Below are positions 31,464 through 40,586 of a stretch of DNA of 46,774 nucleotides, piece by piece. Location: positions 1-46,774 of the forward strand of contig JAOTTL010000005.1 of assembly GCA_029864385.1 (NCBI GenBank), given 5' to 3'. Position numbers and translations under genes: made by a program. The notes under the pieces were generated by a model, which was not told the origin of the DNA, did not search any database, and saw only the letters and a program-made list of their open reading frames with translations. Position 1 is the first letter of the stretch. Each line of letters begins with the position of its first letter. Source of the stretch: SG8-41 sp029864385 (lineage in GTDB: Bacteria > Pseudomonadota > Gammaproteobacteria > Burkholderiales > SG8-41).

Positions 31464-33413
31464 ATGCGATCTGTAGCGGAATCAGAAGGCAGTAACGGCT
31501 CTGTAAAGTCACGCCTGAGTGACACCGCGCCGCTGAAGTCGGGTCTGTTCTCGGTATTCTCGATACGCGCGTGGATCGTCCCGCTCGTTGTCAGCGTGAT
31601 GGTCGCCGGCTGCTCGGCCTACAAGCCGTATATCCCGACTTCTAAAGGCCACATCGGGCTCGAAAAGCCCAAGCCGAAGCCCGAGGCGGACCGGGTAATT
31701 CCGCCCCCAGCGCGCGCCACCACATTCGTGCCCCCGCCGAAGCCCACGGTCAAACCGCAGACCTACACGGTGGTAGTGAACGAAGTGCAGGTCAAGGATC
31801 TGCTCCTCGCCCTGGCGCGCGACACCAAGCAGAACATCGATATCCACCCCGGGATCACCGGCCTGGTGAGCCTGAATGCGGTCAATCAAACGCTGCCGGC
31901 GATTCTGGAACGTATCGCCAAACAGGTGAACATGCGCTACCGCGTGGAAGGCAACACGATCATCGTCTCGCCCAACGTGCCATACGTCAAAACGTACCGC
32001 ATCGGCTATGTGAACATGGTCCGCGATACCACTTCGACGATTGGCGTTTCCGGTGAGATCGGTTCCGCGAGCGGCGGACCCACGCCCGCGGGTGGAGGCG
32101 GGGGGTCGAGCACGACCGTACGCACGACCTCACGCAATAATTTCTGGGAGCAACTGCGCGAAAATATCCGCTCCATCCTGAACTCGACCCGCCTGCAGAG
32201 CCTCAATGCCGAGGACAAGGCCGAGCGCCTCGCCCAGGAAAAGCAGGTGCAGGAGATGCGCACGAAGCAGATAGAAGCCGCCAGTCGTGCCGGCCAGGGG
32301 GCGCCGACGCTGGCCTCGTCGGTCATCACGGCAACCGGGGGAGCGCAGCGCGGTTCGCTGTTGCCCGATGACGTCGTCGTGAGTTCCGTCTCGGGAACAG
32401 TGACGGTTAACGCGACGGAAAAGCAGCATCAGCTGATCCAGCGGCACATCGATAGCATCGTCACTTCGATGCAGCGCCAGGTGCTGATCGAAGCAACCAT
32501 CGTCGAGGTGCAGCTTTCCAACGCCTACCAGTCGGGGATCGACTGGTCACGCGTCTCGCAAAGCGGTGGCGTCGCCTTCTCAACACTGGGCGCGCTCGCG
32601 GGCTTTGGTACTGTTTCTACTGGCGCGACGATTGCGAACCTCTTCGCGCTTACCTACAACGAGAACAACGTGCGCGAAGGGCAAATCCAGCTCACGGTCA
32701 AGCTGCTCGAGGCGTTCGGTAACACCAAGGTCCTGTCGAGCCCGAAGTTGATGGCACTCAACAATCAGACGGCGCTCCTCAAGGTCGTGGACAATGTCGT
32801 CTACTTCGAGGTCAAATCTGACACCACCCAGAACCAAACGAATTTGGTTACCAACTTCAGCACGACGGCGAAAACAGTGGCCGTTGGGGTGGTGATGGGG
32901 GTCACGCCGCAAATCAACGACGATAATCGGATTTCTGTGATCGTGCGGCCGACGATTACCCGCTTGAACCCGATCAAGCCGTTCGTAAACGACCCTAATC
33001 CATCATTGTGTGACTTGTCCAGGAACAACTGCGTGGTGAACCAGGTCCCCCAGGTGCAGGTGCGCGAGATGGAGTCGGTGCTGCAGGTCGCCAATGGCCA
33101 GACCGTGATTCTTGGCGGCCTGATGCAGGATAACGTGAAGAGCGATCGCGAACAGGTGCCTTTTGTGGGCAACATTCCCGACCTCGGGGAAGCCTTTGCT
33201 CTGAAGAAAGAGGAGGTCACCAAGACCGAGCTGGTGATCTTTCTTCGGACCACGATCGTCAACAATCCGACGCTCGAGAGCGACCAGCTCAAGTTCTTCA
33301 AGCGTTTCCTGCCGGAACCGGAGACCAAGCCCGACCTGAGCACCGTGCCGAAAGATCTGCGGCCGCCACCGCCAAACTTTTTCATCCAGGAACCGGCGGG
33401 CGCGGCGCAATGA
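31464..33413 (+). CDS. mshL: MshL-type outer-membrane secretin
   Basis: Secretins form the outer-membrane pore of type IV pili and type II secretion. The 649-residue protein has an unusually long N-terminus before a hydrophobic segment and a lipobox (V-A-G-C near residue 49), so it is a lipoprotein. Then come a short N-terminal domain ('VQVKDLLLALARDTKQNI'), a Gly/Ser-rich and charged insert (about 190-300), and the secretin domain with 'VLIEATIVEVQLSNAYQSGI' and 'VLQVANGQTVILGGLMQD'. Its stop overlaps the mshN start. Confidence 0.88.
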   Translation: MRSVAESEGSNGSVKSRLSDTAPLKSGLFSVFSIRAWIVPLVVSVMVAGCSAYKPYIPTSKGHIGLEKPKPKPEADRVIPPPARATTFVPPPKPTVKPQTYTVVVNEVQVKDLLLALARDTKQNIDIHPGITGLVSLNAVNQTLPAILERIAKQVNMRYRVEGNTIIVSPNVPYVKTYRIGYVNMVRDTTSTIGVSGEIGSASGGPTPAGGGGGSSTTVRTTSRNNFWEQLRENIRSILNSTRLQSLNAEDKAERLAQEKQVQEMRTKQIEAASRAGQGAPTLASSVITATGGAQRGSLLPDDVVVSSVSGTVTVNATEKQHQLIQRHIDSIVTSMQRQVLIEATIVEVQLSNAYQSGIDWSRVSQSGGVAFSTLGALAGFGTVSTGATIANLFALTYNENNVREGQIQLTVKLLEAFGNTKVLSSPKLMALNNQTALLKVVDNVVYFEVKSDTTQNQTNLVTNFSTTAKTVAVGVVMGVTPQINDDNRISVIVRPTITRLNPIKPFVNDPNPSLCDLSRNNCVVNQVPQVQVREMESVLQVANGQTVILGGLMQDNVKSDREQVPFVGNIPDLGEAFALKKEEVTKTELVIFLRTTIVNNPTLESDQLKFFKRFLPEPETKPDLSTVPKDLRPPPPNFFIQEPAGAAQ

Positions 33414-34618
33414 GCCTGTTGATGAAGGCCTTGGAAAAGGCCGCCAAAGATCGGGGCGACGCGCGCCAGGAAGCGCCCGCCACAGCAGCTGCGGATGCGA
33501 GCGCTGCGCCCGCTCGTGCAGAGTTGTTGCTCGAGCCGCTGGAGCTGGCCGCGGATTCATCATCCCCGCCCGACCCCGCAGCGGCCGCGCAGCCGGCCCC
33601 GGCGCCTGGCGCAGCGCGGGAGCAGGCTCAGGCCGCGACGGTGCTCCAGGCTGCAGCCCGGCCGCAGTCGTCTGGCGCGGGCGCCAATCTCCGCAATTAC
33701 CCGATTGTCGTGCTCGGCATCATCGCGGTGCTGATCGCCATCGGATTCGCTGTTTACGTCGCGCTGCAGATTTTTCAGCCTAGCATGCTGATCCGCCAGG
33801 CACCGGTAGCGCCCAAGGGCCCGCTACCCCCATTCACGCAGGCACCACAGCCGCTGACTGCCGCGCCCGTTCCTGCTCCGTTGCCGGCGGCGTCAGTGCT
33901 TCCGCCCAGCGTTGCCGGCACCGCGACGAGCGAGCCCACGCCAGTCGTCCGGCCCACGCCGCGTCCAACCCCGCGGCCGGCGCCGCGCGCGGCCGCGCCG
34001 GAGCGCAACACGATCGTGGTCAGCCGCGGCAGTCCCGCACCCGCCATGAATCCCTTGTTGCCTCGAGCCTACGCCGCGCTCCAGGCGAACCGGCTCGCGG
34101 AAGCCAAGAACCTTTACAACCAACTGCTGCGTGCCGAGCCAAGGAGCAGCGACGCGCTGCTCGGCCTGGCCGCGATTGCGACGTTCGAGGACGACAGCGA
34201 GGAAGCCACCAAGCGCTATTTGCGCATACTGGAACTCGATCCCCGGCACGCTCTCGCGCAAAGCGGGCTGATCGGCCTGCTCGGCCGTGCCGATCCCATC
34301 GCTGCGGAATCCCGCCTGAAAAGCCTGATCGCGCGCGAGCCGTCCCCGTACCTTTACTTCACGCTCGGCAACCTTTATGCCGACCAGTCCATGTGGCCGG
34401 CAGCGCAGCATGCCTACTTCCAGGCCCATCACCTCGAGCCAACCAACCCGGATTACGCTTACAACCTCGCGGTCAGCCTCGAGCACGTCGGCCAACCCCA
34501 GGTTGCGCTCCGCTTCTACCGGCGGGCGGCGGAGCTCGCTGCAGCCAAGGGGCACACCCACTTCAACCTCGCACAGGCACAAGAGCGCATTGGCAAACTC
34601 GCCTCGCAGGTAGAGTAG
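33410..34618 (+). CDS. mshN: MshN-type TPR protein
   Basis: The 402-residue protein starts 'MSLLMKALEKAAKDRGD', the short cytoplasmic motif shared by MshN and GspB-like proteins. One membrane helix lies at about residues 103-125, followed by a Pro-Arg/Thr-rich periplasmic linker and TPR repeats from about 215 to the end. Such bitopic TPR proteins link the ATPase/secretin parts of the pilus. It overlaps mshL by 4 bp; its stop codon lies in a palindromic element. Confidence 0.78.
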   Translation: MSLLMKALEKAAKDRGDARQEAPATAAADASAAPARAELLLEPLELAADSSSPPDPAAAAQPAPAPGAAREQAQAATVLQAAARPQSSGAGANLRNYPIVVLGIIAVLIAIGFAVYVALQIFQPSMLIRQAPVAPKGPLPPFTQAPQPLTAAPVPAPLPAASVLPPSVAGTATSEPTPVVRPTPRPTPRPAPRAAAPERNTIVVSRGSPAPAMNPLLPRAYAALQANRLAEAKNLYNQLLRAEPRSSDALLGLAAIATFEDDSEEATKRYLRILELDPRHALAQSGLIGLLGRADPIAAESRLKSLIAREPSPYLYFTLGNLYADQSMWPAAQHAYFQAHHLEPTNPDYAYNLAVSLEHVGQPQVALRFYRRAAELAAAKGHTHFNLAQAQERIGKLASQVE

Positions 34619-34651
34619 GAGTCTGACGGACCAAAGTCCGACAAACTCCTA
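34616..34651. repeat. Palindromic element at the mshN stop codon
   Basis: TAGGAGTCTGACGGAC (34616-34631) pairs with GTCCGACAAACTCCTA (34636-34651) around the loop CAAA; 14 of 16 pairs are complementary. The TAG is the mshN stop. No T-run follows on either side. Similar elements occur at 41887 and 45500. Confidence 0.8.
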
Positions 34652-34676
34652 GCCGTGAACATCCGCTTCACGCACC

Positions 34677-36383
34677 ATGGCTGAACAGCGCAAGAAACTA
34701 CGTCTCGGCGAACTTTTGGTCCAGCAGGGGCTAATCACCACGGATCAGCTCTCGATCGCACTGGCCGAGCAGCGCCACAACAACACCCCCCTCGGCCGCC
34801 TGCTGGTGCGCCTCGGTTTCGTCACCGAGAGCGCCATCCGCGACATCATGGCGCGCACCATTGGGCAGGAGGCGATCGACCTCGGGCACGTGGTTGCCGA
34901 TCCCGAGGCGCTGAAGCTGGTGGCCCAGGAATTTGCGCGCCGCAGCCGAATCTTGCCGATTGCGTTCGATCCCGCTGATAAGATTCTCACCATCGCCACC
35001 ACCGAGATTTTCAACGTGGTCGCGATGGACCAGTTGCGTGCCATGCTGGGGCCTGAAATCGAGATCAAGACCCAGCTCGCGAGCGAAGCCCAACTCAGCG
35101 ATTACATCGACCAGTTCTATGGCTACGAGCTCTCGGTCGACGGCATCCTCAAGGAGATCGAAACCGGCGAGATCGATTACGAGAGCCTTCAGGTCGCCGG
35201 TGGTGACGAGTACACCCAGCCCATGGTCCGGCTGGTCAACGCGCTGCTGGTGGACGCGGTGAAACGCAGCGCCTCGGACATCCATCTCGAGCCGGAGTAT
35301 GCGTTCCTACGCATTCGCTACCGCATCGACGGCGTGCTCGAGACCGTGCGCAGCCTGCACAAGACCTACCTGCCCGGCATCACGGTGCGCATCAAGGTCG
35401 TCAGTGGCATGAATATCGCCGAGACACGCTCGCCCCAGGACGGCCGGTTGTCGCTGACGCTCAATGGCCGCCCGATCGATTTCCGGGTCTCTGCGCAGCC
35501 CACCATTTATGGCGAGAACATCGTGCTGCGCGTGCTCGACCGCGAAAAATCGATCATCAGCCTGGACCGCATGAATCTGTCGAAGGAGACCCTGGCCAAG
35601 CTCAACGTGATGCTGGCGCGGCCCGAGGGCATTCTGGTGGTCACCGGCCCGACGGGCAGCGGAAAGACGACGACGCTCTACTCGCTTCTGGCACAGGTGA
35701 ACGACGAGACTGTCAACATCATGACCCTGGAGGATCCGGTTGAGTACCCGCTCACGCTGATGCGACAGACCTCGGTGAACGAGGTGGCGCGCATGGAGTT
35801 CGCCGATGGGATTCGCTCGATCATGCGGCAGGATCCCGACATCATCCTGGTGGGCGAAGTGCGCGACAAGGAAACAGCCGAGATGGCGTTCCGCGCGGCG
35901 ATGACCGGCCACCAGGTGTTCACGACGCTGCATACGAACTCTGCCCTGGGCACCTTTCCCCGGCTGCTCGATATCGGTATACATCCGGAAATCATGGCTG
36001 GCAACATCATTGGGGTGGTCGCACAACGGTTGGTGCGCGTGCTCTGCACGCACTGCAAAGAGGCCTATGCCCCGCCTAAGGAGGAGCGGCAGCTCTTCGG
36101 CTCGCTGGGGCAGAAAGTTTCCTACGTCTACCGCCCGGTCGGTTGCAGGAACTGTGACAACAAGGGCTACAAAGGCCGCATTGCCCTCATGGAGCTGCTG
36201 GTAATGGACGGAGATCTGGACGAGCTCGTCGCGCGCCGGGGAACCGCCAAGGAACTCCGCACCGCGGCGCTCGCCAAGGGATTCCGATCGCTTGCCGAGG
36301 AGGGGCTGCAGCGCGTCATCGACGGCAGCACCAGCCTCGCCGAGGTGGGCCGCGCCGTAGACCTTACCGGGCGGTTCGACTAG
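34677..36383 (+). CDS. mshE: MshE-type pilus assembly ATPase with c-di-GMP-binding domain
   Basis: This 568-residue GspE/PilB-family ATPase powers pilus extension. Its N-terminus has the MshEN c-di-GMP motif RLGxxLVxxGxI...QLxxALxxQ at residues 9-32, with a second, weaker copy at about 38-60. The ATPase domain shows Walker A 'GPTGSGKTT' (324-332), an Asp-box region, Walker B 'DIILVGEVRD' (388-397) and His-box 'TGHQVFTTLHTNS'. Four cysteines (457, 460, 490, 493) form the zinc site typical of extension ATPases. Direct c-di-GMP control of assembly is inferred from the motif. Confidence 0.93.
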   Translation: MAEQRKKLRLGELLVQQGLITTDQLSIALAEQRHNNTPLGRLLVRLGFVTESAIRDIMARTIGQEAIDLGHVVADPEALKLVAQEFARRSRILPIAFDPADKILTIATTEIFNVVAMDQLRAMLGPEIEIKTQLASEAQLSDYIDQFYGYELSVDGILKEIETGEIDYESLQVAGGDEYTQPMVRLVNALLVDAVKRSASDIHLEPEYAFLRIRYRIDGVLETVRSLHKTYLPGITVRIKVVSGMNIAETRSPQDGRLSLTLNGRPIDFRVSAQPTIYGENIVLRVLDREKSIISLDRMNLSKETLAKLNVMLARPEGILVVTGPTGSGKTTTLYSLLAQVNDETVNIMTLEDPVEYPLTLMRQTSVNEVARMEFADGIRSIMRQDPDIILVGEVRDKETAEMAFRAAMTGHQVFTTLHTNSALGTFPRLLDIGIHPEIMAGNIIGVVAQRLVRVLCTHCKEAYAPPKEERQLFGSLGQKVSYVYRPVGCRNCDNKGYKGRIALMELLVMDGDLDELVARRGTAKELRTAALAKGFRSLAEEGLQRVIDGSTSLAEVGRAVDLTGRFD

Positions 36384-36387
36384 TGCC

Positions 36388-36480
36388 CGTTCCGGGTTCC
36401 GGGTTCCGGGTTCCAGGTTCAAGGTTCAAAGTTGCAGTATTGGCGTAGAACATTGAACATTGAGCATTGAACATTAAACA
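36388..36480. repeat. Heptamer-phased inverted repeat between mshE and mshG
   Basis: The left arm (36388-36433) has CGTTCCG, three GGTTCC-type units and two GGTTCAA units. The right arm (36448-36480) has GAACATT, GAACATT, GAGCATT, GAACATT, AAACA. It ends 9 bp before the mshG GTG start and fills the gap. Confidence 0.85.
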
Positions 36481-36489
36481 CGCAAATCG

Positions 36490-37695
36490 GTGCCTACCTA
36501 CGAGTACAAAGCGGTAGACCGGGGTGGGCGCCCCGCCCGTGGCGGCCTTGAGGCCGTCAACGAAGTCGATCTCGAACTGCGCCTGCGGCGCATGGGACTC
36601 GACCTCATCACCTACAAGCAAGTCGAGCGGGAAACAGCCGGCTTCCGCAGCGGCAAAATCACCCGCCAGGATCTGATCAACTTCTGCTTCGACATGGAGC
36701 AGATGTACCGCTCCGGCATTCCGATCATGGACGGGTTGCGCGATCTGCGCGACTCGAGCGACAACGCGCGGTTCCGCGAGGTCCTGACCTCCATGACCGA
36801 GGACATGGAAGGCGGCCGGGTGCTGTCCCAGTGCACCGCCGCGCACCCGAGCGTCTTCGATAACGTGTTCACGAGCCTGCTCCGGGCTGGCGAGCAGAGC
36901 GGGCGAATCGCCGAGGTATTCGAGAACCTGGCTGCGTCGCTGAGGTGGCAGGATGAGCTCGCTTCCCAGACCAAGCGCCTGCTGATCTATCCGGCGATGG
37001 TGCTGGTTGTCGTGCTCGCGGTGGTGGTTTTCCTTTTGATCTATCTCGTTCCGCAGATCACCTCGCTCCTCAAAACCATGGGAATGGCCCTGCCCATGCA
37101 AACCCGGGCGCTGATATTCGTCTCCAATGCCGTCATTGACTATTGGCCGTTTCTGTTCGGCGTGCCGGTGGCTGCGGCCGTCGCCCTCGTGCTGCTAATC
37201 AGGCGCAACCCGAAAGCCGCTTATCTGTGGGACCACGCGAAGCTTCGCCTGCCCTTCCTCGGGCCTATCCTGCAGAAGATCATTCTTGCGCGTTTCTCCA
37301 ATTTCTTTGCGTTGATGTATCAGTCGGGAATTACCGTGCTCGACGCCTTAAAGACCAGCGAGGATATCGTGGGCAACAGGGTAGTCGCCGATGCGCTGAT
37401 GCGTGCCGGCCAGCAGATCAATGCCGGGGAGACGCTGACCGAGGCGTTCCGGAACCTCGGGATCTTTCCGCCGCTCGTGATTCGAATGCTAAGGGTCGGC
37501 GAGGCAACCGGGGCAATCGACGCCTCGCTAAAGAATGTGAACTACTTCTACACGCGGGATGTCCGTGAGGCAGTGGACAACGGGCTCAAACTCCTTGAGC
37601 CCAGCCTCACCCTGGGCCTGGGCGTGGTTCTTGCTTTCATCATGTGGTCCGTGCTCTCGCCGGTGTATGATATTTTGGGCAAAATGAAGTTCTAA
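36490..37695 (+). CDS. mshG: MshG-type inner-membrane platform protein (GspF family)
   Basis: The 401-residue protein is the polytopic platform against which the MshE ATPase works. It has two GspF domains separated by membrane helices, including 'LLIYPAMVLVVVLAVVVFLL' (about 160-180), 'PQITSLLKTMGMALP' and a last helix 'LEPSLTLGLGVVLAFIMWSV' near the C-terminus. The start is a GTG at 36490, giving the family-typical 'MPTYEYKAVDRGG'. No Shine-Dalgarno sequence is present because the heptamer repeat lies immediately upstream. Confidence 0.9.
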   Translation: MPTYEYKAVDRGGRPARGGLEAVNEVDLELRLRRMGLDLITYKQVERETAGFRSGKITRQDLINFCFDMEQMYRSGIPIMDGLRDLRDSSDNARFREVLTSMTEDMEGGRVLSQCTAAHPSVFDNVFTSLLRAGEQSGRIAEVFENLAASLRWQDELASQTKRLLIYPAMVLVVVLAVVVFLLIYLVPQITSLLKTMGMALPMQTRALIFVSNAVIDYWPFLFGVPVAAAVALVLLIRRNPKAAYLWDHAKLRLPFLGPILQKIILARFSNFFALMYQSGITVLDALKTSEDIVGNRVVADALMRAGQQINAGETLTEAFRNLGIFPPLVIRMLRVGEATGAIDASLKNVNYFYTRDVREAVDNGLKLLEPSLTLGLGVVLAFIMWSVLSPVYDILGKMKF

Positions 37696-37697
37696 CC

Positions 37698-37779
37698 GAC
37701 GGAAAAGGAGAAATAAGCAATAGTCCCCCCATGGCCTTTCGGAGCACTATCTCATATTTCCCATTCCCTATTCACCAGT
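37698..37779. repeat. Degenerate heptamer-phased inverted repeat between mshG and the next gene
   Basis: The right arm (37747-37779), on its complement, reads GGTGAAT, AGGGAAT, GGGAAAT, ATGAGAT, AG. The left arm (37698-37723) reads GGAAAAG, GAGAAAT, AAGCAAT, AG. AAT recurs at 7 bp in both and the arms oppose each other. It is weaker than the other sites. Confidence 0.55.
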
Positions 37780-37791
37780 CACGGAAGTTGA

Positions 37792-39381
37792 ATGGCTGAC
37801 AAACTTCTGATCGGCATCTCGGCCCAAGGGGCGACGGTCGCGCGCTGGCGCGGCAACCGTATTCGCGAATGCGAGGTGTTCGACAACGATGCGGGCGGAC
37901 TCGCCGCTTTCCGCGAATACCTGGCAACGTGCGCCTACATGCCCGCCTCCGTGATGGTGGACGCGGTCGAAGAGGACTACCGTTTCGAGACGTTGCCTCA
38001 CGCATTCGGGTCCGATCGCACCCAGATGGTGAACCGCAAGCTGCGGCAGCATTACCGCAATACCCCGTACCTGGCTTCGTGGCTGCTGGGCCGCGACACC
38101 AGCAAGCGCCGCGATGATCGTTATCTTTTTTCGGCGCTCACCAATCCCGAACTCATCGATGAGTGGCTACAGGCCTTGGTGGCGCGCGGCCTTCCGGTCG
38201 CTGGCGTCTATCTTCTGCCAATGGTCAGCGCCGCGCTTCCGCAGAAGCTGGACCTCAAGGCCAGCAATCTCCTGATCGTGGGACGGCATACCGGCGGGCT
38301 GCGGCTCACGTTTTTCCGCGACCGGCAGTTCCGGTTAAGCCGCCTTACGCGCGGCGACGGCGGCAAGAGCAGCGACCGGGCCCGCTATTTCGGCGAGGAA
38401 GTCTCGAACACGCGGCTCTACCTGCACGCGTTGCGCACGATGACGCTTGATGAGCAGCTTACGGTACTGCTGCTCGACCAGCGCGATGATCTCGTTGAGG
38501 TCACGGCCGCAGTCGCGCGCGACAACCCGAGCCTCGACTGCGTGCGGCTCGGCCGCCGCGAGCTGGCGACGCGGCTGGGGCTGGCCGAATCCCTGCTCGA
38601 TGTGTCGCCCTACGTCATCTATCTTCAGCTCCTGGGTTCCAAGGCGCCGCAGAGCAACCTCGCGCCCGTCAACGTCACGCTCGGCCACAAGCACTATCAG
38701 TCGCGTCGGGGGATTTACGCCGCGAGCGCAGCGATCGCGCTCACCGCCATCGTTTGGACCGGCGCAGACCTGCTGAGGACACTGGAGCTGCGCGGCAAGG
38801 AACAATTGGCAGCGCGCGAGACCGCACAGCTTACTGCGCAATACGTGCAGGTGACAAACCAGTTTCCCGCGGCACCGGCGTCGGCGGAGAACCTGAGGCG
38901 CACGGTCGAAATTGCCCAAAAGCTGCGCGAGGGCACACGCACCCCGCTCGCGATGATGTCGGTCGTGAGCCGAGCGCTCGCGCCGAGCCGGTCTATCGTC
39001 ATCAGCGAGTTGGGGTGGAAGTACGGCACCACCGCGATCGAGGCGGAAAACCAGAGCACGCGCACTGCGGAAGCCGCGGCGCCTGCAGTGCCAGTCTTCA
39101 ACCCCCTGACGCCGGCAACACCCGCCCTCGTGCGCAAGCAAAGCGGCCTCATCCAGGGCGAGATCCGCCCGTTCCGCGGCGATTACCGCGAGGCAATCGA
39201 CATCATCAACGAATTCGCGGAACGTATCGAGAAAGACCCGTCCGTCGCAGAGGTTCGGGTCGTCAAGCTTCCGCTCGACGTGAACCCGACGCTGCAGCTC
39301 TCCGGCAACACGCTCGACAACCCCGAGCAGGCTGGCACGGCCGAATTCAAGCTGCTGGTCGTATTCAGACCCAACGTATGA
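37792..39381 (+). CDS. Pilus assembly inner-membrane protein, MshI/PilM-PilN-like by position
   Basis: The 529-residue protein has a soluble N-terminal half (about 1-300) that resembles an actin-like PilM/GspL domain in organisation, a single membrane helix ('YAASAAIALTAIVWTGADLL', about 305-324) and a periplasmic part with a coiled-coil-like segment and a C-terminal domain near 445-529. This bitopic layout is that of MshI or GspL. I do not recognise strong sequence motifs of the family, so the assignment rests on architecture and position (mshG before, MshJ/MshK-like genes after). It overlaps the next gene by ATGA. Confidence 0.6.
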   Translation: MADKLLIGISAQGATVARWRGNRIRECEVFDNDAGGLAAFREYLATCAYMPASVMVDAVEEDYRFETLPHAFGSDRTQMVNRKLRQHYRNTPYLASWLLGRDTSKRRDDRYLFSALTNPELIDEWLQALVARGLPVAGVYLLPMVSAALPQKLDLKASNLLIVGRHTGGLRLTFFRDRQFRLSRLTRGDGGKSSDRARYFGEEVSNTRLYLHALRTMTLDEQLTVLLLDQRDDLVEVTAAVARDNPSLDCVRLGRRELATRLGLAESLLDVSPYVIYLQLLGSKAPQSNLAPVNVTLGHKHYQSRRGIYAASAAIALTAIVWTGADLLRTLELRGKEQLAARETAQLTAQYVQVTNQFPAAPASAENLRRTVEIAQKLREGTRTPLAMMSVVSRALAPSRSIVISELGWKYGTTAIEAENQSTRTAEAAAPAVPVFNPLTPATPALVRKQSGLIQGEIRPFRGDYREAIDIINEFAERIEKDPSVAEVRVVKLPLDVNPTLQLSGNTLDNPEQAGTAEFKLLVVFRPNV

Positions 39382-39989
39382 ACCAGGCTGACCTTCAGGC
39401 ACTCAAGAATCCGCTGCTCGTTCTGTTCGCCGTATTGCTCCTGGCCGCAGGGGCAGTCTATTCGACAGAGCAGCTCAAGGCTTCGTCACAACGGCAGCTC
39501 GCGCAGCAGCAGGCACGGCTCAATGAGGCCCGCACACGGCTGCAGAAGTCGGGTGATGAGAAGGACATCATCGTGCGTTACCGTGATGCCTTCCAGTCTC
39601 TGCAGCGTGTCGGATTCCTCGGGGAGGAAAAGCGCATCAACTGGCTCGACGGGCTGCGTCTCGCCAACCAGCAGGCGGACCTGTTTGGTGTCGACTACCA
39701 GATCAGCGCGCGGAAGAGATATCGGTATGCCGCGTCCCTCAACCCGGGCGAGATCGTGTTGCTCGAGTCCGTGATGCGCCTGAAGTTCCGCTTGCTGCAC
39801 GAGGAGGACATTAACCGTTTTTTCGACCTGCTGGCGCGCCAGAACGTCGGGGTCTTTAACCTCGACCAGTGTGATATGCGCCGCATTAACACGGGCGGCG
39901 TCATCCGCTATCAGCCGAACGTGACGGCCGATTGCGAGGTCTCATGGATAACCGCGAAGGTGAAGGCGTCCGGAGGGAGTAAACGATGA
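39378..39989 (+). CDS. Bitopic pilus assembly protein, MshJ/PilO-like
   Basis: The 203-residue product has a short cytoplasmic N-terminus, one membrane helix ('PLLVLFAVLLLAAGAVYS', about 12-29), a coiled coil (about 32-65) and a small periplasmic domain, the layout of PilO/GspM/MshJ. The ATG at 39378 overlaps the previous stop; its own stop overlaps the next start. A longer in-frame extension upstream lies inside the previous gene in another frame and is rejected. Two cysteines near the C-terminus (in DQCDMRR and TADCEVS) may form a disulfide. Function is inferred from order and topology. Confidence 0.6.
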   Translation: MNQADLQALKNPLLVLFAVLLLAAGAVYSTEQLKASSQRQLAQQQARLNEARTRLQKSGDEKDIIVRYRDAFQSLQRVGFLGEEKRINWLDGLRLANQQADLFGVDYQISARKRYRYAASLNPGEIVLLESVMRLKFRLLHEEDINRFFDLLARQNVGVFNLDQCDMRRINTGGVIRYQPNVTADCEVSWITAKVKASGGSKR

Positions 39990-40579
39990 TGCGTCTTGCG
40001 TTGACCTGCATCGTCGTCGCCCTTGCCGCGCCGGCGGCGGCAGCGGATTCCTCACTGGGACGTCTCTTCTTTACGCCCTCCCAGCGCGCTTCGCTCGACG
40101 TTGCCCGCAGCCAGCGCACAAGGGGCACGGTCGCCACCGAAAAAACCGAAGAGGCTGCTCAGCCGGTCCCGCAAACCATAACGTATGGTGGCATGGTTCG
40201 ACGCAGCGACGGCCGGACAACGGTCTGGATCAACGACCGCGCGATCCCGGACCGACAGCCGGCGGGCGAGTCCGCGATCGTCCATCGAGTGCGGCCTGAC
40301 GGAGCCGTCACCCTCGCCGTGCCGCAGTCGAGCCGTCGCATCGACTTGAAAGTCGGGCAGAGCGTGGAAGTCCTGTCGGGCGCAGTCGAGGAAGGCTACC
40401 GGCAGCGGCCGGCGGTGAGCGGGGACCAGCCGACGGGCGACGAAGCAAAGGACAACCGCACGGCGAAAAGCAAAACGGAGAAAGCAACGCCGCGCGGCGG
40501 CGACGACCGGCCGTACTCCGAGGTACGCGAGCGCGCCGCCCCGCAGGAAGCCCGCGCTGCGAGCGCCGGTTCCCGTTGA
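39986..40579 (+). CDS. Periplasmic protein, MshK/PilP-like
   Basis: The 197-residue protein has a signal peptide (about 1-19, AAA-rich), a basic linker and a small domain around residues 65-130 ('ITYGGMVRRSDGRTTVWIND', later 'RIDLKVGQSVEVL') resembling the PilP/GspC homology region that contacts the secretin. The C-terminal 60 residues are highly charged. GGAGGGAG at 39972-39979 is a strong ribosome-binding site for the ATG at 39986 or 39989. It completes the alignment complex with the two preceding genes. Confidence 0.6.
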   Translation: MMRLALTCIVVALAAPAAAADSSLGRLFFTPSQRASLDVARSQRTRGTVATEKTEEAAQPVPQTITYGGMVRRSDGRTTVWINDRAIPDRQPAGESAIVHRVRPDGAVTLAVPQSSRRIDLKVGQSVEVLSGAVEEGYRQRPAVSGDQPTGDEAKDNRTAKSKTEKATPRGGDDRPYSEVRERAAPQEARAASAGSR

Positions 40580-40586
40580 GGCGGAC

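Noticed and set aside
38754..39377. Longer start for the MshJ/PilO-like protein
   Set aside because: The extension overlaps the MshI-like gene in another frame; the ATGA overlap start gives the membrane helix at the N-terminus.
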